DNA from: Linum tenue
Taxonomy: Eukaryota > Streptophyta > Magnoliopsida > Malpighiales > Linaceae
DNA length: 64,000 bases
Direction: 5' to 3'
Assembly (NCBI GenBank): GCA_946122785.1
Contig: CAMGYJ010000010.1
Span: 26,391,608-26,455,607 of the forward strand
Both the position numbers and the translations under genes were made by a program. This document shows, in pieces, positions 21,116-32,600 of the stretch (the stretch's first letter is position 1; every line of letters begins with the position of its first letter). The notes under the pieces are model-generated. The model was given only the letters and a program-made list of their open reading frames with translations. It had not been told where the DNA came from and ran no database searches.

Positions 21116-23067
21116 TCAACCTTGACCCCAAGGTTGACCCTCAAAATCTTTCTCCTCAAACAAACACATGAGCTTCGCATTTCCGCACTTGTGCCCTATG
21201 GTAAACCGCTCATCACAGTTGAAACAGAGGCCCTGGGCGCGTCGAAGTTGCTGCTCCTCCCACGTCAAGCACTTCCCACTCGAATTCCCGCGAGGTGTCT
21301 TTGTCGCTAACGGCGGTGCCGCGTTACCAGCCCGGCCGCCATTCGCCATTCCGCCGCCGCCAATGTCGTAGCCAGGCACTCCCGCACCAGCGTGCACAGC
21401 CGCACGCCCGCCCGGTTTATGATGTTGCAGCTGGTCATTCTTCATTCGAGCCAAGCTAATTGTGTCCCTGTACGTGGGCACCTGGCCGTGCCGCCCACGG
21501 GCTAGCACGGCACGGTTAGAGCACGGCACGAGCACGAATAATTTATGGGCCGTGCCGGGCCTAAACTTCATGGGCACGAGCACGGGCACGGCACGGTATA
21601 TAAGTGGGCCGTGTCGGGCCTAATATTTTCGAGACTTTATTGAGTATAAGAACGAACATGGCACGAAAATAATATTTATTTGATAGAAAATAAGTATAAA
21701 TAGAATTATAGGTTCAAATATTACAAAAAACAAGTAGAAAAATAATTATTTGTTGTTGTTAGAAGTGTCATACAGATATATACGTAATTACTAACATAAG
21801 TAAAAATGGACAAAGAATTAAACAAAACCAAATCACACTCGCTATACTTTTAATTTTCTTTTCCCCCCTGTTTGTTACTTTTCTCAAACATTATCGGTTT
21901 ATACTATCTTCCCCCGTCCAGTTTTCACCTTCTTTTTCATTCTCTCTTTTGTTTTCGTCCTTTTCATTAAACACGAATACGAGCATGGCACGAGCACGAA
22001 TAGGCATGGCAAGATTCGAACCGTGCCCGGGCCTGGGCCGGGCCTAGCAAAGTTGACAAATGGGCTTGCATGGCACAACACGAAAACTGACGGGTCGTGC
22101 CAAGCACGGCACGAAATAAATGGGCCCGAAGCGTGCACGTGCCTTTGCCGGCCCAAGCACGACCCAGCGCCCATGTACATGCGTCCTGCAGAGATTGAGG
22201 CCGAAACATCCTTATCTCATCCGCAATCTCAGCCTTGAGGCCGCCAAAGTAGGTACCCACTATCGCCTGTTGTGTCCAGCCGACACAACGGTTAGCAAGC
22301 TTCTCGAACTCGCATTGGTAGTCTCGCAAGGAGCCTGTTTGGCGTATGCGAGACAACGCCTCATCGCAGCTCTCCCCTTCGATAGGCCCAAAGCACGCCC
22401 ACAGCTCCTGGGAAAATAACTCCCACATGATCGGCTCCCTGGCATCCTTGTGCGTTCCCTTCAACCACTGCCACCACTCGTTCGCCTCACCCTCGAGATG
22501 AAACGAAGCTAACGCCACCCGCTGGTCCACCGAAACCTCCTGATATTCAAAGAACTGTTCCACGCGGGGAAACCAGACGCCCCGATCCTCCCCCGCAAAT
22601 TTTGGGAACTCCAGCCGTGCCAACTTGGCCACGAAGGTCGCGTCGCCGCTGCTGCCCTTTGTCTCTCCATCGCTGCCACCCCGCGGCTTGGTTGAGTCCG
22701 CGTCGAACCCCAGGCACCGTCCGCTGGTGTCGCCCTTCCCTCCGGTGACGCTGTGCTCGCCTCCCATCTCGGCCCCGAGCTTTGCGAACTCCCCGTCGAC
22801 CTTCCCATCACCGCTTCTGCTCCCTTCCGACTTCATCTCGCTACCACGAGTGGCGAGAATCTCCTTCCCCTCACGCTATAGCGTGAGCTTCTCCAGTTGC
22901 GCCACAATCATCGCCAAGGTCGCCTTTGTCCTTGCTGCCCGTTTGGAGAGTCTTGTCACGGAGACTTGGATCTCTTGAACCACCGTCTCGAGCCGGTCAA
23001 CTTGCTCCACCAATCCTTCAGTGGTGGCCTCTAATGCCGCACACCGTTCAGTCGTCGATCCTCCCAT
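21116..23067 (-). pseudogene. Ty3-type retrotransposon gag, one stop and one insertion
   Basis: Starts MGGSTTERCAALEATTEG with a predicted coiled-coil-like N-terminus. An in-frame TAG at 22876-22878 follows. The retrotransposon gag domain comes next (LEFPKFAGEDRGVWFPRVEQ, FHLEGEANEWWQWL, LANRC, IVGTYFGGLKAEIADEI). After the hAT-like insertion (about 21472-22175) the frame resumes with DTISLARMKNDQL and a nucleocapsid zinc knuckle (CFNCDERFTIGHKC), ending WGQG with TGA at 21116. It is a structural protein of virus-like particles. The two lesions make it non-functional as it stands. Confidence 0.8.
21472..22175. mobile_element. Probable non-autonomous hAT-like insertion in gag
   Basis: About 700 bp interrupt the gag frame. 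Both ends carry arrays of CGTGCCGGGCC/GGCACGGCACG motifs around an AT-rich core (21650-21960). Ends are imperfectly inverted (GGGCACCTGGCCGTGC on the left; GGGCGCTGGGTCGTGC on the reverse complement of the right). The flanks GTACGTG and GTACATG are a plausible but imperfect target duplication, so exact borders are uncertain by a few bases. Confidence 0.65.
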
Positions 23068-23096
23068 TGTCGCGGAAGCACAAGCTCTAATACCAC

Positions 23097-23306
23097 TGAT
23101 TAACCGACGCTCTCGGTTCGGGAGTAGGCTTGTAACTCACAAGCGGGAGAACGACGTAAAGTGTCGAAAGACTGTTTTAGGTTTATTAGCCGAACCTAGC
23201 CACACTCAGTCCACTCTCCTTTCCTAGCCGACCCAAACGACACCCGTACCCAACCCAATACTAACTAGCTACTAACTAATACCAAACCCAGCATATTCCC
23301 TCATCA
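23097..23306 (-). repeat. 5' LTR of the gag-only element
   Basis: 210 bp, matching 20818-21098 with an approximately 70-bp deletion. It abuts the primer-binding site at 23096. Confidence 0.88.
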
Positions 23307-24953
23307 TCTAATTTACAGTAACCGCCAACGTCGAATCTCCAGTAGCTCCATTCCAAAACCTCATGCATTCTTCCCAGCAGCTCCAACACAGTTTACCTCT
23401 TGTTCCCATACAATCTACGACACCTCACATGCCAAATCTCACTGATCATAATTACCCCAGACAATGATGGCATGGGACTCAACCATCAGCGGAGTTGAGT
23501 TTTTGCATGGCTATAAAATTCAGAGTTGAATTTTTTTAGAAAAGTCTGCTGTCTCTAGAGGATTGGTAAATACTTGGGCATGCACCTGGGAAAGCATACT
23601 CCGAGAAGCCAGTTCTCTTGCGCAATCTGGGGGATTTAAATGGCCATTTTGAAGCACCATTTGGTTCTGGATTATGTACTTAATCTGGACAGAACGTTGT
23701 AGCATAGTTTTTGTTGGCCCTCGACTTAACTGGCAGGTGCTACTTCGGCAATTGCGTGAGGAAGTTCTGCTTGTAGCTATGGGTAATAGAGCTTTTTATG
23801 TTGATCTTACTAGTGTTAGTGAATTTCGATCACTGTTTTGAGAAACCGGGTTGTGGTTTCTCTATAGACAAACTCTTTTTGTCTTGTTTTTCGGATGCTT
23901 AATCTTTCTGATCAAGAGAGCTTCAATAAAACTTCCAAATTACCGGAAAAAATACATTTTGAATAATAAAACATGAACAAACAAAACACAACAATCTCAA
24001 CTAAACAATCCAAGAATCTTATCTAAAAGGTGAGATTGTACAATTATTCATCTTAGATTAATGTTCTTGTCAGTTGTCACGTCAAACAAACAATACATGT
24101 ATTGCAACCATTCCGGTAAAACAAACCAAATCAACCTTATTAGATTTGGTGGCACCTAAAAAGCCACACCTAATTTTTGTATTCATTCACATCATTCGAT
24201 GATTATTCGTATAATTCGATACTTATTCATGTAAGAGTTATGATTATTCGCACAAATGGAATTCCAAGTTTTTTTTCCTCTAATAATTTGTGTTGGCCAT
24301 ATTTTATGGAATTAAATTTGAAATTTCAAGTTTTCTGTAAAAAAATGTGTTGCATTGATCATAATCTAAACAATTACATTCATTTTGATATATTTCAAAA
24401 TTTAAAAATTAATTTTACATTAACTTGAATAAATAAAAATATGCATGAATATATACCTGATTGTGTAAATAATCATTACTGTTTTAAGTGAATAATTATC
24501 ATTATTACGTGAATAAACATGAATATAACGTAAATAAAAACAAAAATATATGAATGAGGTGATGCTATTGTTAACTCTCTTTGTGTGTCATTAAAACATT
24601 TTCTAAAATACAATGGAGGTTATTATATGGGCCATGCGAGTTTATGGCATCGCGTCAGATCTTAGTTGCACTCATTTAAAGCTACGTACCTAGCGAGCTT
24701 TGCCTTTCATATCCAATGCCAAATTTATAAGCCAGCGGGCCATGGATTGCCATAAATGGATACTGTTAATTTGCATCACCATCATCTTCTTCTTCCTTTT
24801 CTATATTCAGAGGAGACGACAAGAAGCCGTGTAGCAGCAGTGTCGGCACAGTTGACTCGTAAGTCGTAACACTGATCGTCGAGTCATGGATATGGGCATA
24901 TGGCCTATGACTATGAACAATCTATTAGCTAAACCTTGACTCGGCCAGTTTCA
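23307..24953. other. Intergenic, no gene recognised
   Basis: The first 500 bp may be old coding debris but no family is evident. 24175-24560 is AT-rich with weakly inverted ends (TATTCATTCACATCATTCG versus ATATATGAATGAGGTGATGC), possibly a degenerate MITE. Confidence 0.5.
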
Positions 24954-25038
24954 GGGTAAATTCCAAAAATGTTTTTTTTTTAATTATCACAAATAAAGTG
25001 GTTTAAAAACTATTGACACATGTATTGTGTTTTGAAGG
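24954..25038. mobile_element. Fragment of an element C-type terminal inverted repeat
   Basis: GGGTAAATTCC, a T run, then GTGGTTTAAAAACTATTGAC and TGTATTGTGTTTT closely match the right end of element C read on the minus strand (59051 down to about 58960). Confidence 0.6.
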
Positions 25039-25139
25039 TAAGAAAAGTCCGCGTGAGCAGAAAAAATAACCCCAGCAAAGGCGCAAAAGCATGAGCTCAT
25101 TCAGATCTGTGCTTCTCCTTCCTCTTTTCTCGATCCACT

Positions 25140-25425
25140 AGGAAGCCCAAACTATTCAAAAAGTTTATTTGTGTCCAAAACTATTCAATATGACAAATTC
25201 GGTATAAACTATTTTTCTGTTAATGTTGTCCGGCGTTGACCGTTAGTATTTACCAGAAAATCTAGTCAACATCTATGTGGTTAGTGCCAGATTTGTCATA
25301 CTGAATAATTTAGGACACAAATGTCATGGAACACATATAGTTTGTGTCAGATTTGTCATATTAAATAGTTTAATACACAATTGACACTTTTCACATAGTT
25401 TGTGCTTTCTATTGGAATTAACCCT
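25140..25425. mobile_element. Degenerate foldback MITE
   Basis: CAAACTATTCAAAAAG...AAACTATTCAATATGACAAAT at the left is mirrored by ATTTGTCATATTAAATAGTT...CATAGTTTGTG at the right, with a GTTGACCG centre. Ends near GGAATTAACCC. No target duplication was found. Confidence 0.5.
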
Positions 25426-26145
25426 TAATTCTTTGGTTACTCCATTTTTTTTTAATATGCAACTTTTACCATGGAGAAACCTTGATAAAAAGGGTCAAAA
25501 CAACTCCAAATGTTTAAGGGCATGAAGATAATTCATCAAATGCACCTACATTTAACTCTAACTCGACTACACCGATACTGTCACAACAATCTCTCCCTAT
25601 AAACCATTTTAAGCCTAGCTTCAGATCTAGTGAAAGTGAAATGAACAAAGTTTTTTTTAAAAAAATCGGCACCTCCTAATGCAAAATTGTGACTACGCCA
25701 CTGGTGTGATTCAATGATAATTGTATTGAATTCTAACATGAAGATCCTTAGTACGAATTTCATGTCGTCGCTGTGAAAATACGATCTATGAAAAGGACCT
25801 ATTAGAGGTATGTTCCTCGAGTCATTACCACCGTAATTGAGCCGCTAGATGATCATGTAATTAATCATTATGATGAAGTGATAATCAGGGCAATTTAACA
25901 AAGAACGATAAAAATTTTCAACTCTTCCGAAGTAGCTAGGAGGGAGCAAGTCAGCAAGCAAGCCCATATCTCGAAGTTCCCAAGTTGCATGCAAAAGTTG
26001 GACGTTGGTGATATTGAACATTTTGAAAGAGTCAAACTATCATGCAGCAGTTTGACTTTCATTTGTCTTAAATTGGGTTTGCCGTCCGCCACTCCCTCAA
26101 CCTCAACGGTACCCCTGACGCGTGATATTAATCTGAATGTGGACC

Positions 26146-26153
26146 TATAAAAG
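26146..26153 (+). promoter_or_regulatory. TATA box of the glycine-rich protein gene
   Basis: TATAAAAG lies 84 bp upstream of the ATG at 26237, leaving a leader of roughly 55-60 bases that includes an A/C-rich run. The distance and context are typical of a strongly expressed plant gene. Confidence 0.75.
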
Positions 26154-26236
26154 CACACCATAGTAGCCTCCATCCAAGCATCAAGCAACCGCAGAAAAAA
26201 AAAACCCCCCACATACCACTCAAAAAGCATCGAGCA

Positions 26237-27421
26237 ATGTCGTCAAAGTGGGCTTCTCTCCTTCTGGTTCTGGCCTGCATTGCTCTTCACATCAGTGCCC
26301 TAGTGCTTGCTGATCATGACGGCGTGGCAAGGTACCGAGACTACGACGACGACTGCCGCTTTAGTCGCCGCGGTTGTGGTGGGCGTTACGGCCGTGGACC
26401 GTGGGGACGACCTGGAAGAGGCGGTCGAGGTGGTGGCATTGGAGGGGGAGGTGGGCTTGGTGGCGGTAGAGGCGGCGGCGGGGGCCTAGGTGGCGGTGCC
26501 GGGGGAGGCGGAGGGCTCGGCGGTGGTGGAGGTGGAGGCTTGGGAGGTGGCGGCGGTGCTGGAGGAGGTCTTGGTGGTGGTTCCGGAGGAGGTTTGGGCG
26601 GCGGAGCTGGTGGTGGTGCCGGAGGAGGTTTGGGTGGCGGTGGAGGACTTGGTGGCGGCGGAGGCGGTGGAGTTGGGGGTGGATCTGGGCAAGGTGGAGG
26701 TTTCGGGGCTGGAGGAGGAGTGGGCGGTGGAGCTGGTGGAGGTGGTGTTGGCGGAGGCGGTGGATTCGGTGGTGGGGGAGGCGGCGGTGTCGGTGGAGGA
26801 TCCGGACACGGCGGAGGATTTGGTGCGGGAGGTGGAGTAGGTGGTGGAGCGGCTGGAGGAGGAGTTGGTGCTGGTGGTGGTGGAGGAGGCGGAGGTGGTG
26901 GTGGCGGTCTTGGTGGTGGTTCGGGACATGGCGGAGGTTTTGGAGCCGGTGGTGGTGTTGGGGGTGGCGTGGGAGGTGGTGCCGCAGGCGGTGGCGGCGG
27001 CGGAGGAGGAGGCGGTGGTGGAGGAGGTGGAGGTTTGGGAGGGGGATCTGGCCACGGAGGAGGGTTTGGCGCCGGCGGTGGTGTAGGAGGTGGAGCTGCA
27101 GGTGGTGGCGGCGTTGGAGGCGGAGGAGGTGCTGGGGGAGGCGGTGGTGGCGGACTTGGTGGTGGGTCCGGGCAAGGTGGAGGGTTTGGTGCCGGTGGAG
27201 GTGTTGGAGGAGGAGCTGGAGCTGGAGCCGGAGGAGGGTTAGGCGGTGGAGGCGGTAGAGGTGCAGGTGGTGGTCTCGGTGGCGGACGTGGCGGAGGAGC
27301 CGGTGGTGGATTTGGAATTGGGATTGGTGTTGGTGTTGGAGTTGGCGTCGGCAGTGGTGCCGGAGCTGGGAAAGGAGTTGGAGTTGGGAGTGGCTCCGGC
27401 GGAGACGGCGGCGGTAGATGA
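26237..27421 (+). CDS. Secreted glycine-rich protein, 394 aa
   Basis: Intronless 394-residue frame. Residues 1-25 form a clean signal peptide (hydrophobic LLLVLACIALHISALVLA, likely cleavage before DHDG). A short acidic and Cys-containing segment follows (YRDYDDDCRFSRRGCGG). From about residue 55 to the end the protein is almost pure glycine with Ala, Val, Leu, Phe and Ser. A longer module resembling GGGSG(H/Q)GGGFGAGGG recurs about five times. This fits class I structural glycine-rich proteins of the cell wall. The third-codon positions vary freely while glycine is kept, so the frame is under protein-level constraint. The very long proline-rich minus-strand frame over the same bases is its shadow. 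Not a known named gene to me. It looks like an intact host gene. Confidence 0.88.
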   Translation: MSSKWASLLLVLACIALHISALVLADHDGVARYRDYDDDCRFSRRGCGGRYGRGPWGRPGRGGRGGGIGGGGGLGGGRGGGGGLGGGAGGGGGLGGGGGGGLGGGGGAGGGLGGGSGGGLGGGAGGGAGGGLGGGGGLGGGGGGGVGGGSGQGGGFGAGGGVGGGAGGGGVGGGGGFGGGGGGGVGGGSGHGGGFGAGGGVGGGAAGGGVGAGGGGGGGGGGGGLGGGSGHGGGFGAGGGVGGGVGGGAAGGGGGGGGGGGGGGGGLGGGSGHGGGFGAGGGVGGGAAGGGGVGGGGGAGGGGGGGLGGGSGQGGGFGAGGGVGGGAGAGAGGGLGGGGGRGAGGGLGGGRGGGAGGGFGIGIGVGVGVGVGSGAGAGKGVGVGSGSGGDGGGR

Positions 27422-29212
27422 TTCGTTACTTGGCCGGCCGTTTCATATATTACCATTATCATGACCTTGGCATTGTTGGGAAACTAGTTCCTTTTCTTAA
27501 TTTCTGGCGTTGTTGTTGGAAAAAAAGAGCTAATTAAAGTATGTGGGTTAATTACTTAATTAGCAACTTTGATTGAAGAAGCGAGAGAAGTAATGCATGT
27601 AAGTGCCGTAAGTTGGAGAGAGTTCATGAGAGTTGAAGTTGGAATACATGTGATTGGGGTTTACCCATTTGTTCAAATTTAACGCAAGTCATTATGTTAC
27701 CAGCTGTTGCATTAATATTCCTAATCACTCAGCATTATTCATAGTATCACATCACATCATGATTCAAAATTGTAATTGGGGTTTACCACTGCAAGTAGGG
27801 ATATGGTAATGTGGCGGATTTGTCTAAACCATTCTCATCCCTTCTTTCAAATATCTAAACCTATACTCGCCCCATACTCATGCGGGAAAGGTTATGCAAA
27901 CTCATCCCATACCCGTGGGTTTCAGGTGCTCATGGGTAATACTCGACCCGTACATTCAACATCATTATACTTAACTTTACATGTAATTTTTCAATTATAA
28001 CGCTAAACAGACCTATTATATCATTAAGTCAACGAAAATACAATCATTCTTAATACAGTTCAAGTCATGTTGTCCTATAACATCTATTAATCAATAAGAT
28101 AGTATAATATTTTCCATATCATTAATTTCTAACTCTAATACATCTACTAAGTAATAATTAACTAAGTCGCCGTTTATCAATAAGGTAGACGCAACCGACC
28201 GACAAGAGACGGCGCCGTTTTGCCAGCAGCAGATTTAAAAGACTAAAACCCTACCTTCGTCTTCTTCGACTCACAGCAGGGCTTTGGTTTATCGGCTAGC
28301 CGACGAACCACTAATCTATACCGGCCACCGACCGATGCACGTATTCCTCGATTTTCGGTTAGCCGCTAACCGGCCGTTAACGGTTAGCCCGGCCGGTTAG
28401 TCGCTAACCAGCAACCGAAATGACAGCCCTAAGTTTATAAATAACCGATGGAACAATGACACACGACAATCATCTGTAATCCTGATTAGTTGATGAATAT
28501 AAAAACACAGAGCAACTCACTGTTGTTGTGTGGGTTTGCTCTACAAATTTGATAGTCGTTCACCATTTCACACCAGTTTAGTCTTCGTCTCTTCGATATG
28601 CGATTATTACATTGATCCACTTGTACACTGATTAGATTGAAATTTTAGTGTCATCCCAAAATAAAAATCTCAAAATTAGGAGTATTTGTGACATTGTAGT
28701 GTACCAGCAGGCCGACCAGAAAAAACTCCCACCGGAGTCTAAATTAGTAAATGTTTTTCAGCAGTATGAAACATTGAACTATGATTAAAGCACAATTTCA
28801 GCACAAAAATAGCCTACAATTAAATTTTCTAGTACAACCTCTCGTACAGTTTTACAATTTTTTCAAATTTATTGATCAAATATCCCTTTATTTAGCTATA
28901 AAAGTAGAACTAATGGTTGTTTGCTTGTTGGATTTGTATCAAGAATTTGTACCAAAAAACCTAACTATCAAGATTTGGTAACAATCCTTTTTTTGCTTGG
29001 CCAAAAAATTTGTAGACAAATCTGTGGGGAACTCGAATTTGGGTTTATTTTTTGCTCTAACTCCGTGGGTCCCACGGATTTATAAATCCCACGTGATAAC
29101 ATGAGATTTGACTAATGGCTAAAAGTGAACTGTAAAATGACACACATATCCCCATTATTTTTACTATTCCAAGTTTGCCCTCTTTTTATTTTATTCCCCC
29201 ACTATCAATTTA
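27422..29212. other. Intergenic with old repeats
   Basis: 27422-27800 is the probable 3' region of the glycine-rich gene. 27795-27960 resembles 50676-50830 (GGATTTGTCTAA, CTCATCCCATACCC-like phrases), an old hAT-type repeat. 28275-28435 is a GC-rich stretch of GGTTAGCCGCTAACC-type hairpins ending GACAGCCCTA, possibly a hAT-type MITE. 28440-28790 is a paralogue of 18250-19210 lacking the MITE. No gene is supported. Confidence 0.6.
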
Positions 29213-29294
29213 GGGATTTTTCCAATAATAGAACCTATTAAAAAAATTATAAAAATAGCATCCAGCCCACAACATTTACAAAAATAGCACCATT

Positions 29295-29575
29295 TTTATC
29301 ACCCCGCACCTTGGAGGTGCGTTTTAGTCCACGTCAGACTGGAAACCGCACCTTGAAGGTGCGGTCTGTGTTTGGTGGGCAGCGGCCTTGGAGACCGCAG
29401 GATGAGGAAGCGATCCAGTGGCGGACCGCTTGCCACCTCAGCGATCCTTGCCACGGATCGAAGACCGCAACGCCAAGGAGCGGTCAAGCTTCGGGAATTG
29501 TAAACCGCCTTGGTAGGGTGCGGTTTGACCTGGGGCAAAATTACCAGACCGCCCCTGGAGGGTGCGGTCTGATGG
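29295..29575. repeat. Left subterminal array of GGTGCGG/CCGCACC motifs
   Basis: Roughly eight paired or single motifs (ACCGCACCTTGAAGGTGCGG, AACCGCCTTGGTAGGGTGCG, GACCGCCCCTGGAGGGTGCG and others) in about 280 bp. Each pair can form a small hairpin. The counterpart array is at 37960-38620. Such arrays commonly serve as transposase binding sites; that role here is inferred. Confidence 0.8.
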
Positions 29576-29696
29576 GTATAAATACCCCCTCCCCCCTCTC
29601 ATTTTTTTCACACCACAATCATTCTCCACTCTCTCTCTCTCTCTAGAATTATCTCTCTAACCCCTCCCCTCCCAAAAGTCTAGGAAACAGTGGTCT

Positions 29697-32600
29697 ATGG
29701 TTGCGGCTAAGTCCGATCTGCCATCAGAAAACATTTCTTCGGTTTTTCCCTCAAAACCCGCCGAATTTCTGTCCGACTTTCGCGAGAAAATGGACGAGTG
29801 GTTCCAAGGAGAGGGAGTTTATTATGATGAATTTCAAGCGGTACGCACTCATTATTTTGGTCAATTTTTCTTTTTGTTATAAGCTTTTTAATTAATCTAT
29901 GTACTAACCTTGTTGTTATTCTCTCGTAGGTTGGGACGACGTGAATATATACAATCAACGGTACTATTTGGATCAAGGGCCTATTGATCCGACCGACTTG
30001 TATGACCAACCCAACCATCATTCAAGGGATGTTTGGAACGATCATCCGGTACATACAATTCTTCATCATTTATCTTTCTTTTATTTTGCTAATGTACTTA
30101 GTGGAATATAAAATAAATTTGAAATAATTTAATCGTATTGGTCATTTTCAATAATTTAATCGAATACATAGCGCCACTTACTTCGACTATTTATAAAGAG
30201 ATGCACGTCTAAGGAAATGGGGTTTTAAGCGATTATCATGATCCTCCAATTTCCTGGGAAAATCGGGTATTAAGAGATCCTCGGATCCCCCCTTTTTCTG
30301 TCAAAAAAGATGTGTTTCTAAGAAGATGTATACCTCTTCTAAGAGTCTAACGAGTGTTGCATTGTATTCGATTAAATTATTTAAAACAACCAATACGATT
30401 AAATTACTTACCAAACAACCAATACGATTTATGTTTATGTGTACTTAAATGAATTTTATTAATTTCAAATATTTGAATATGTATGTATCTCTTTAAATTA
30501 TTATTCATTTAGAATGTTATTTATGTCAATTAATTTAGTATGTTTGTTTTATGATAATATATATATCTCTTAGAAAAAACCGCAGATTACTTAAATTTGA
30601 TTGTTAATAATATAATTATAATAGAATTATATTCGAAATTAAATCATTAATTTTAATTAATTTAGTTATAAGACTAAACTATTACTAATATATCATAAAT
30701 AATTTTAATAATGGTTGAAATTAAATCAATAATGTTAATTTATTTAGTTATAAGACTAAACTGTTACTAATATATCATAAATAACGTTGAAATTTTTGCT
30801 AGGAGGCACAACAAATACTCCGCTACAGCGGTACGACCAATGTGCTCCCATGGAACCCAGTTATCTTGCCCTCTCTCAAAAGGGCACGGTTGGAGTCTAT
30901 TATGCATTTTGTAGGAATTAAAGTCGATCGCGAACTCATCGCCGCATTGGTGGAGAGATGGAGAAAGGAGACGCATTGTTTCAACTTTCGCGAAGGAGAG
31001 TGCCCCATCACACTCAAGGACGTCGCCATCCTAACTCATCTGCCTATCGACGGCAAAGCGGTGTGTGTGAGTGATCATCCCCCCGAGGATCGTGACGGTA
31101 TGACCGGTTGGCAGTATTTCATCCACAGTGTTTTGGGGGTGAAAGTACCAACCAAGGGGAGCGTTGATGCGACCGATCGCTTGCCACCATTGAGGAAATG
31201 CCAAGTATCAATCACTTGATTGATGAAGTATTTTAGGGACCATCACGATCCTAAAAAGATGGGGTGCCCCTAACCGAGGAAAGTCCGGAGCTGGAGAAGG
31301 AAAGATATGCTCGTGTCTATCTCATAGGCATGATAGGAGGAGTGTTCTTCTCCAAAAAATCGAGCAATTTAATTAGCTGTGGATGGCTTAGGATCCTCCT
31401 TGGTAGTTGGGATGCGATGGGGGAGTTGAGCTGGGCATCCGCTTGCCTAGCTAATATCTACCACCATTTGTGCAACGCATCTCTCAAAGCTGTGAGAGAG
31501 GTCGGCGGCGCAATGTTCATCGTCCGGTTCTGGGGTTGGGAGCATCTGCCATGGATTGCACCGCTCCAATGTCTCGACGGGAATTGGGGTCCCGATCATC
31601 CCCTAAGACTCGAAGCTTATGGTTGTAGGTAAATTTCTCATACCCCATCATGATTTTAATAACACAATTTTCCTTATTTTTTAGATTATTTTAATTGAGT
31701 GTATTTTTATTATCGTCTTATTAATAAGGTGGGTTGGAGCCTCAACATGCGACAACCTTGCCCAACACAAGTTGGTAGAGTATCGGAGGAGGCTAGAGCG
31801 ACTTTGGGAAGGAGAGGTAACTAGAAAACTTCTAAGTGCTAAAACTTTTTTGGATGGATGACATGTATTTTTCCAATCAGATTTAACTTAAGTTACTAAT
31901 TTTTTTTGTAGATCAAATTCGAACCATACCCGGTGAACATCATTCATTTGCATTTACAGCAATTCCCAGAAAATATCGGGCAATGGTGCACGAGGGTCCC
32001 TCTCATTTGTTTAGGGACCGTGGAGTGGCACCTGCCAGATCGATGCCTTCGTCAGTTTGGTCGGGAGCAGTGCATTCCGTTGGAAGTCCCCGAGAGTCAA
32101 AGGGCATTTCACCACCGAGATGGTCGGCAAGGTACTCATGATTGGCCCACGAAGTTGGCGGAATTGATCAAGGTATGGGACAACCGACAACTTCAGGATA
32201 TTGTCACTCCAACAAGTGTGGGTCGAATGGGGTATCATGACCCATACATGGATAGATATCGGCAAACATCGGTTCGGTACGTGACTCCGGAGGGTGCGGC
32301 AGATGGTGCATTGATAAGTATATTTCATTTAATAAGATTAAATTTATTGCTTATTTCATTCTGTCACATCATTAGTCTTATCTTGCTAACCTTCTTTTGT
32401 GATTTAGGTTGATGGGATCGAGCGGATCAAAGCGTTGACCCATGGGAAACATGAAATGGGACATGAAGATGTGAGCTTCATTCGGAGGATGACAAACAGT
32501 CTGTTTGGCTGTATCAGAGCACAGGGTCGTGATCATCATAGATACCCACCCATGCCTGCACCGGTGCCACCTCCGGTACAAGTTGATGTCCCCCATCCCC

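Larger units (their letters stand above)
20818..23306 (-). mobile_element. Gag-only LTR retrotransposon (TR-GAG type), 2.49 kb
   Basis: Read on the minus strand the structure is complete: a 5' LTR at 23306-23097 (TGATGAGGGAATATGC... ending CA), then an initiator-Met-tRNA-type primer site GTGGTATTAGAGC at 23096-23084. A gag frame follows (23067-21116), then a polypurine tract AAATGGGGGAGGAA abutting the 3' LTR (21098-20818). Flanking pentamers are TATAA (20813-20817) and TCTAA (23307-23311), one mismatch. There is no protease, reverse transcriptase or integrase, and the gag stop directly adjoins the polypurine tract, so this is a designed-small element rather than a deletion scar. Mobilisation would need pol from another Ty3-type element. 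A hAT-like insertion splits gag. Confidence 0.88.

Noticed and set aside
26386..27462. Very long proline-rich frame on the minus strand
   Set aside because: It is the complement of the glycine-rich coding sequence (GGN/NCC codons). The plus-strand frame has a signal peptide, TATA box and clean start, so the minus frame is a shadow.
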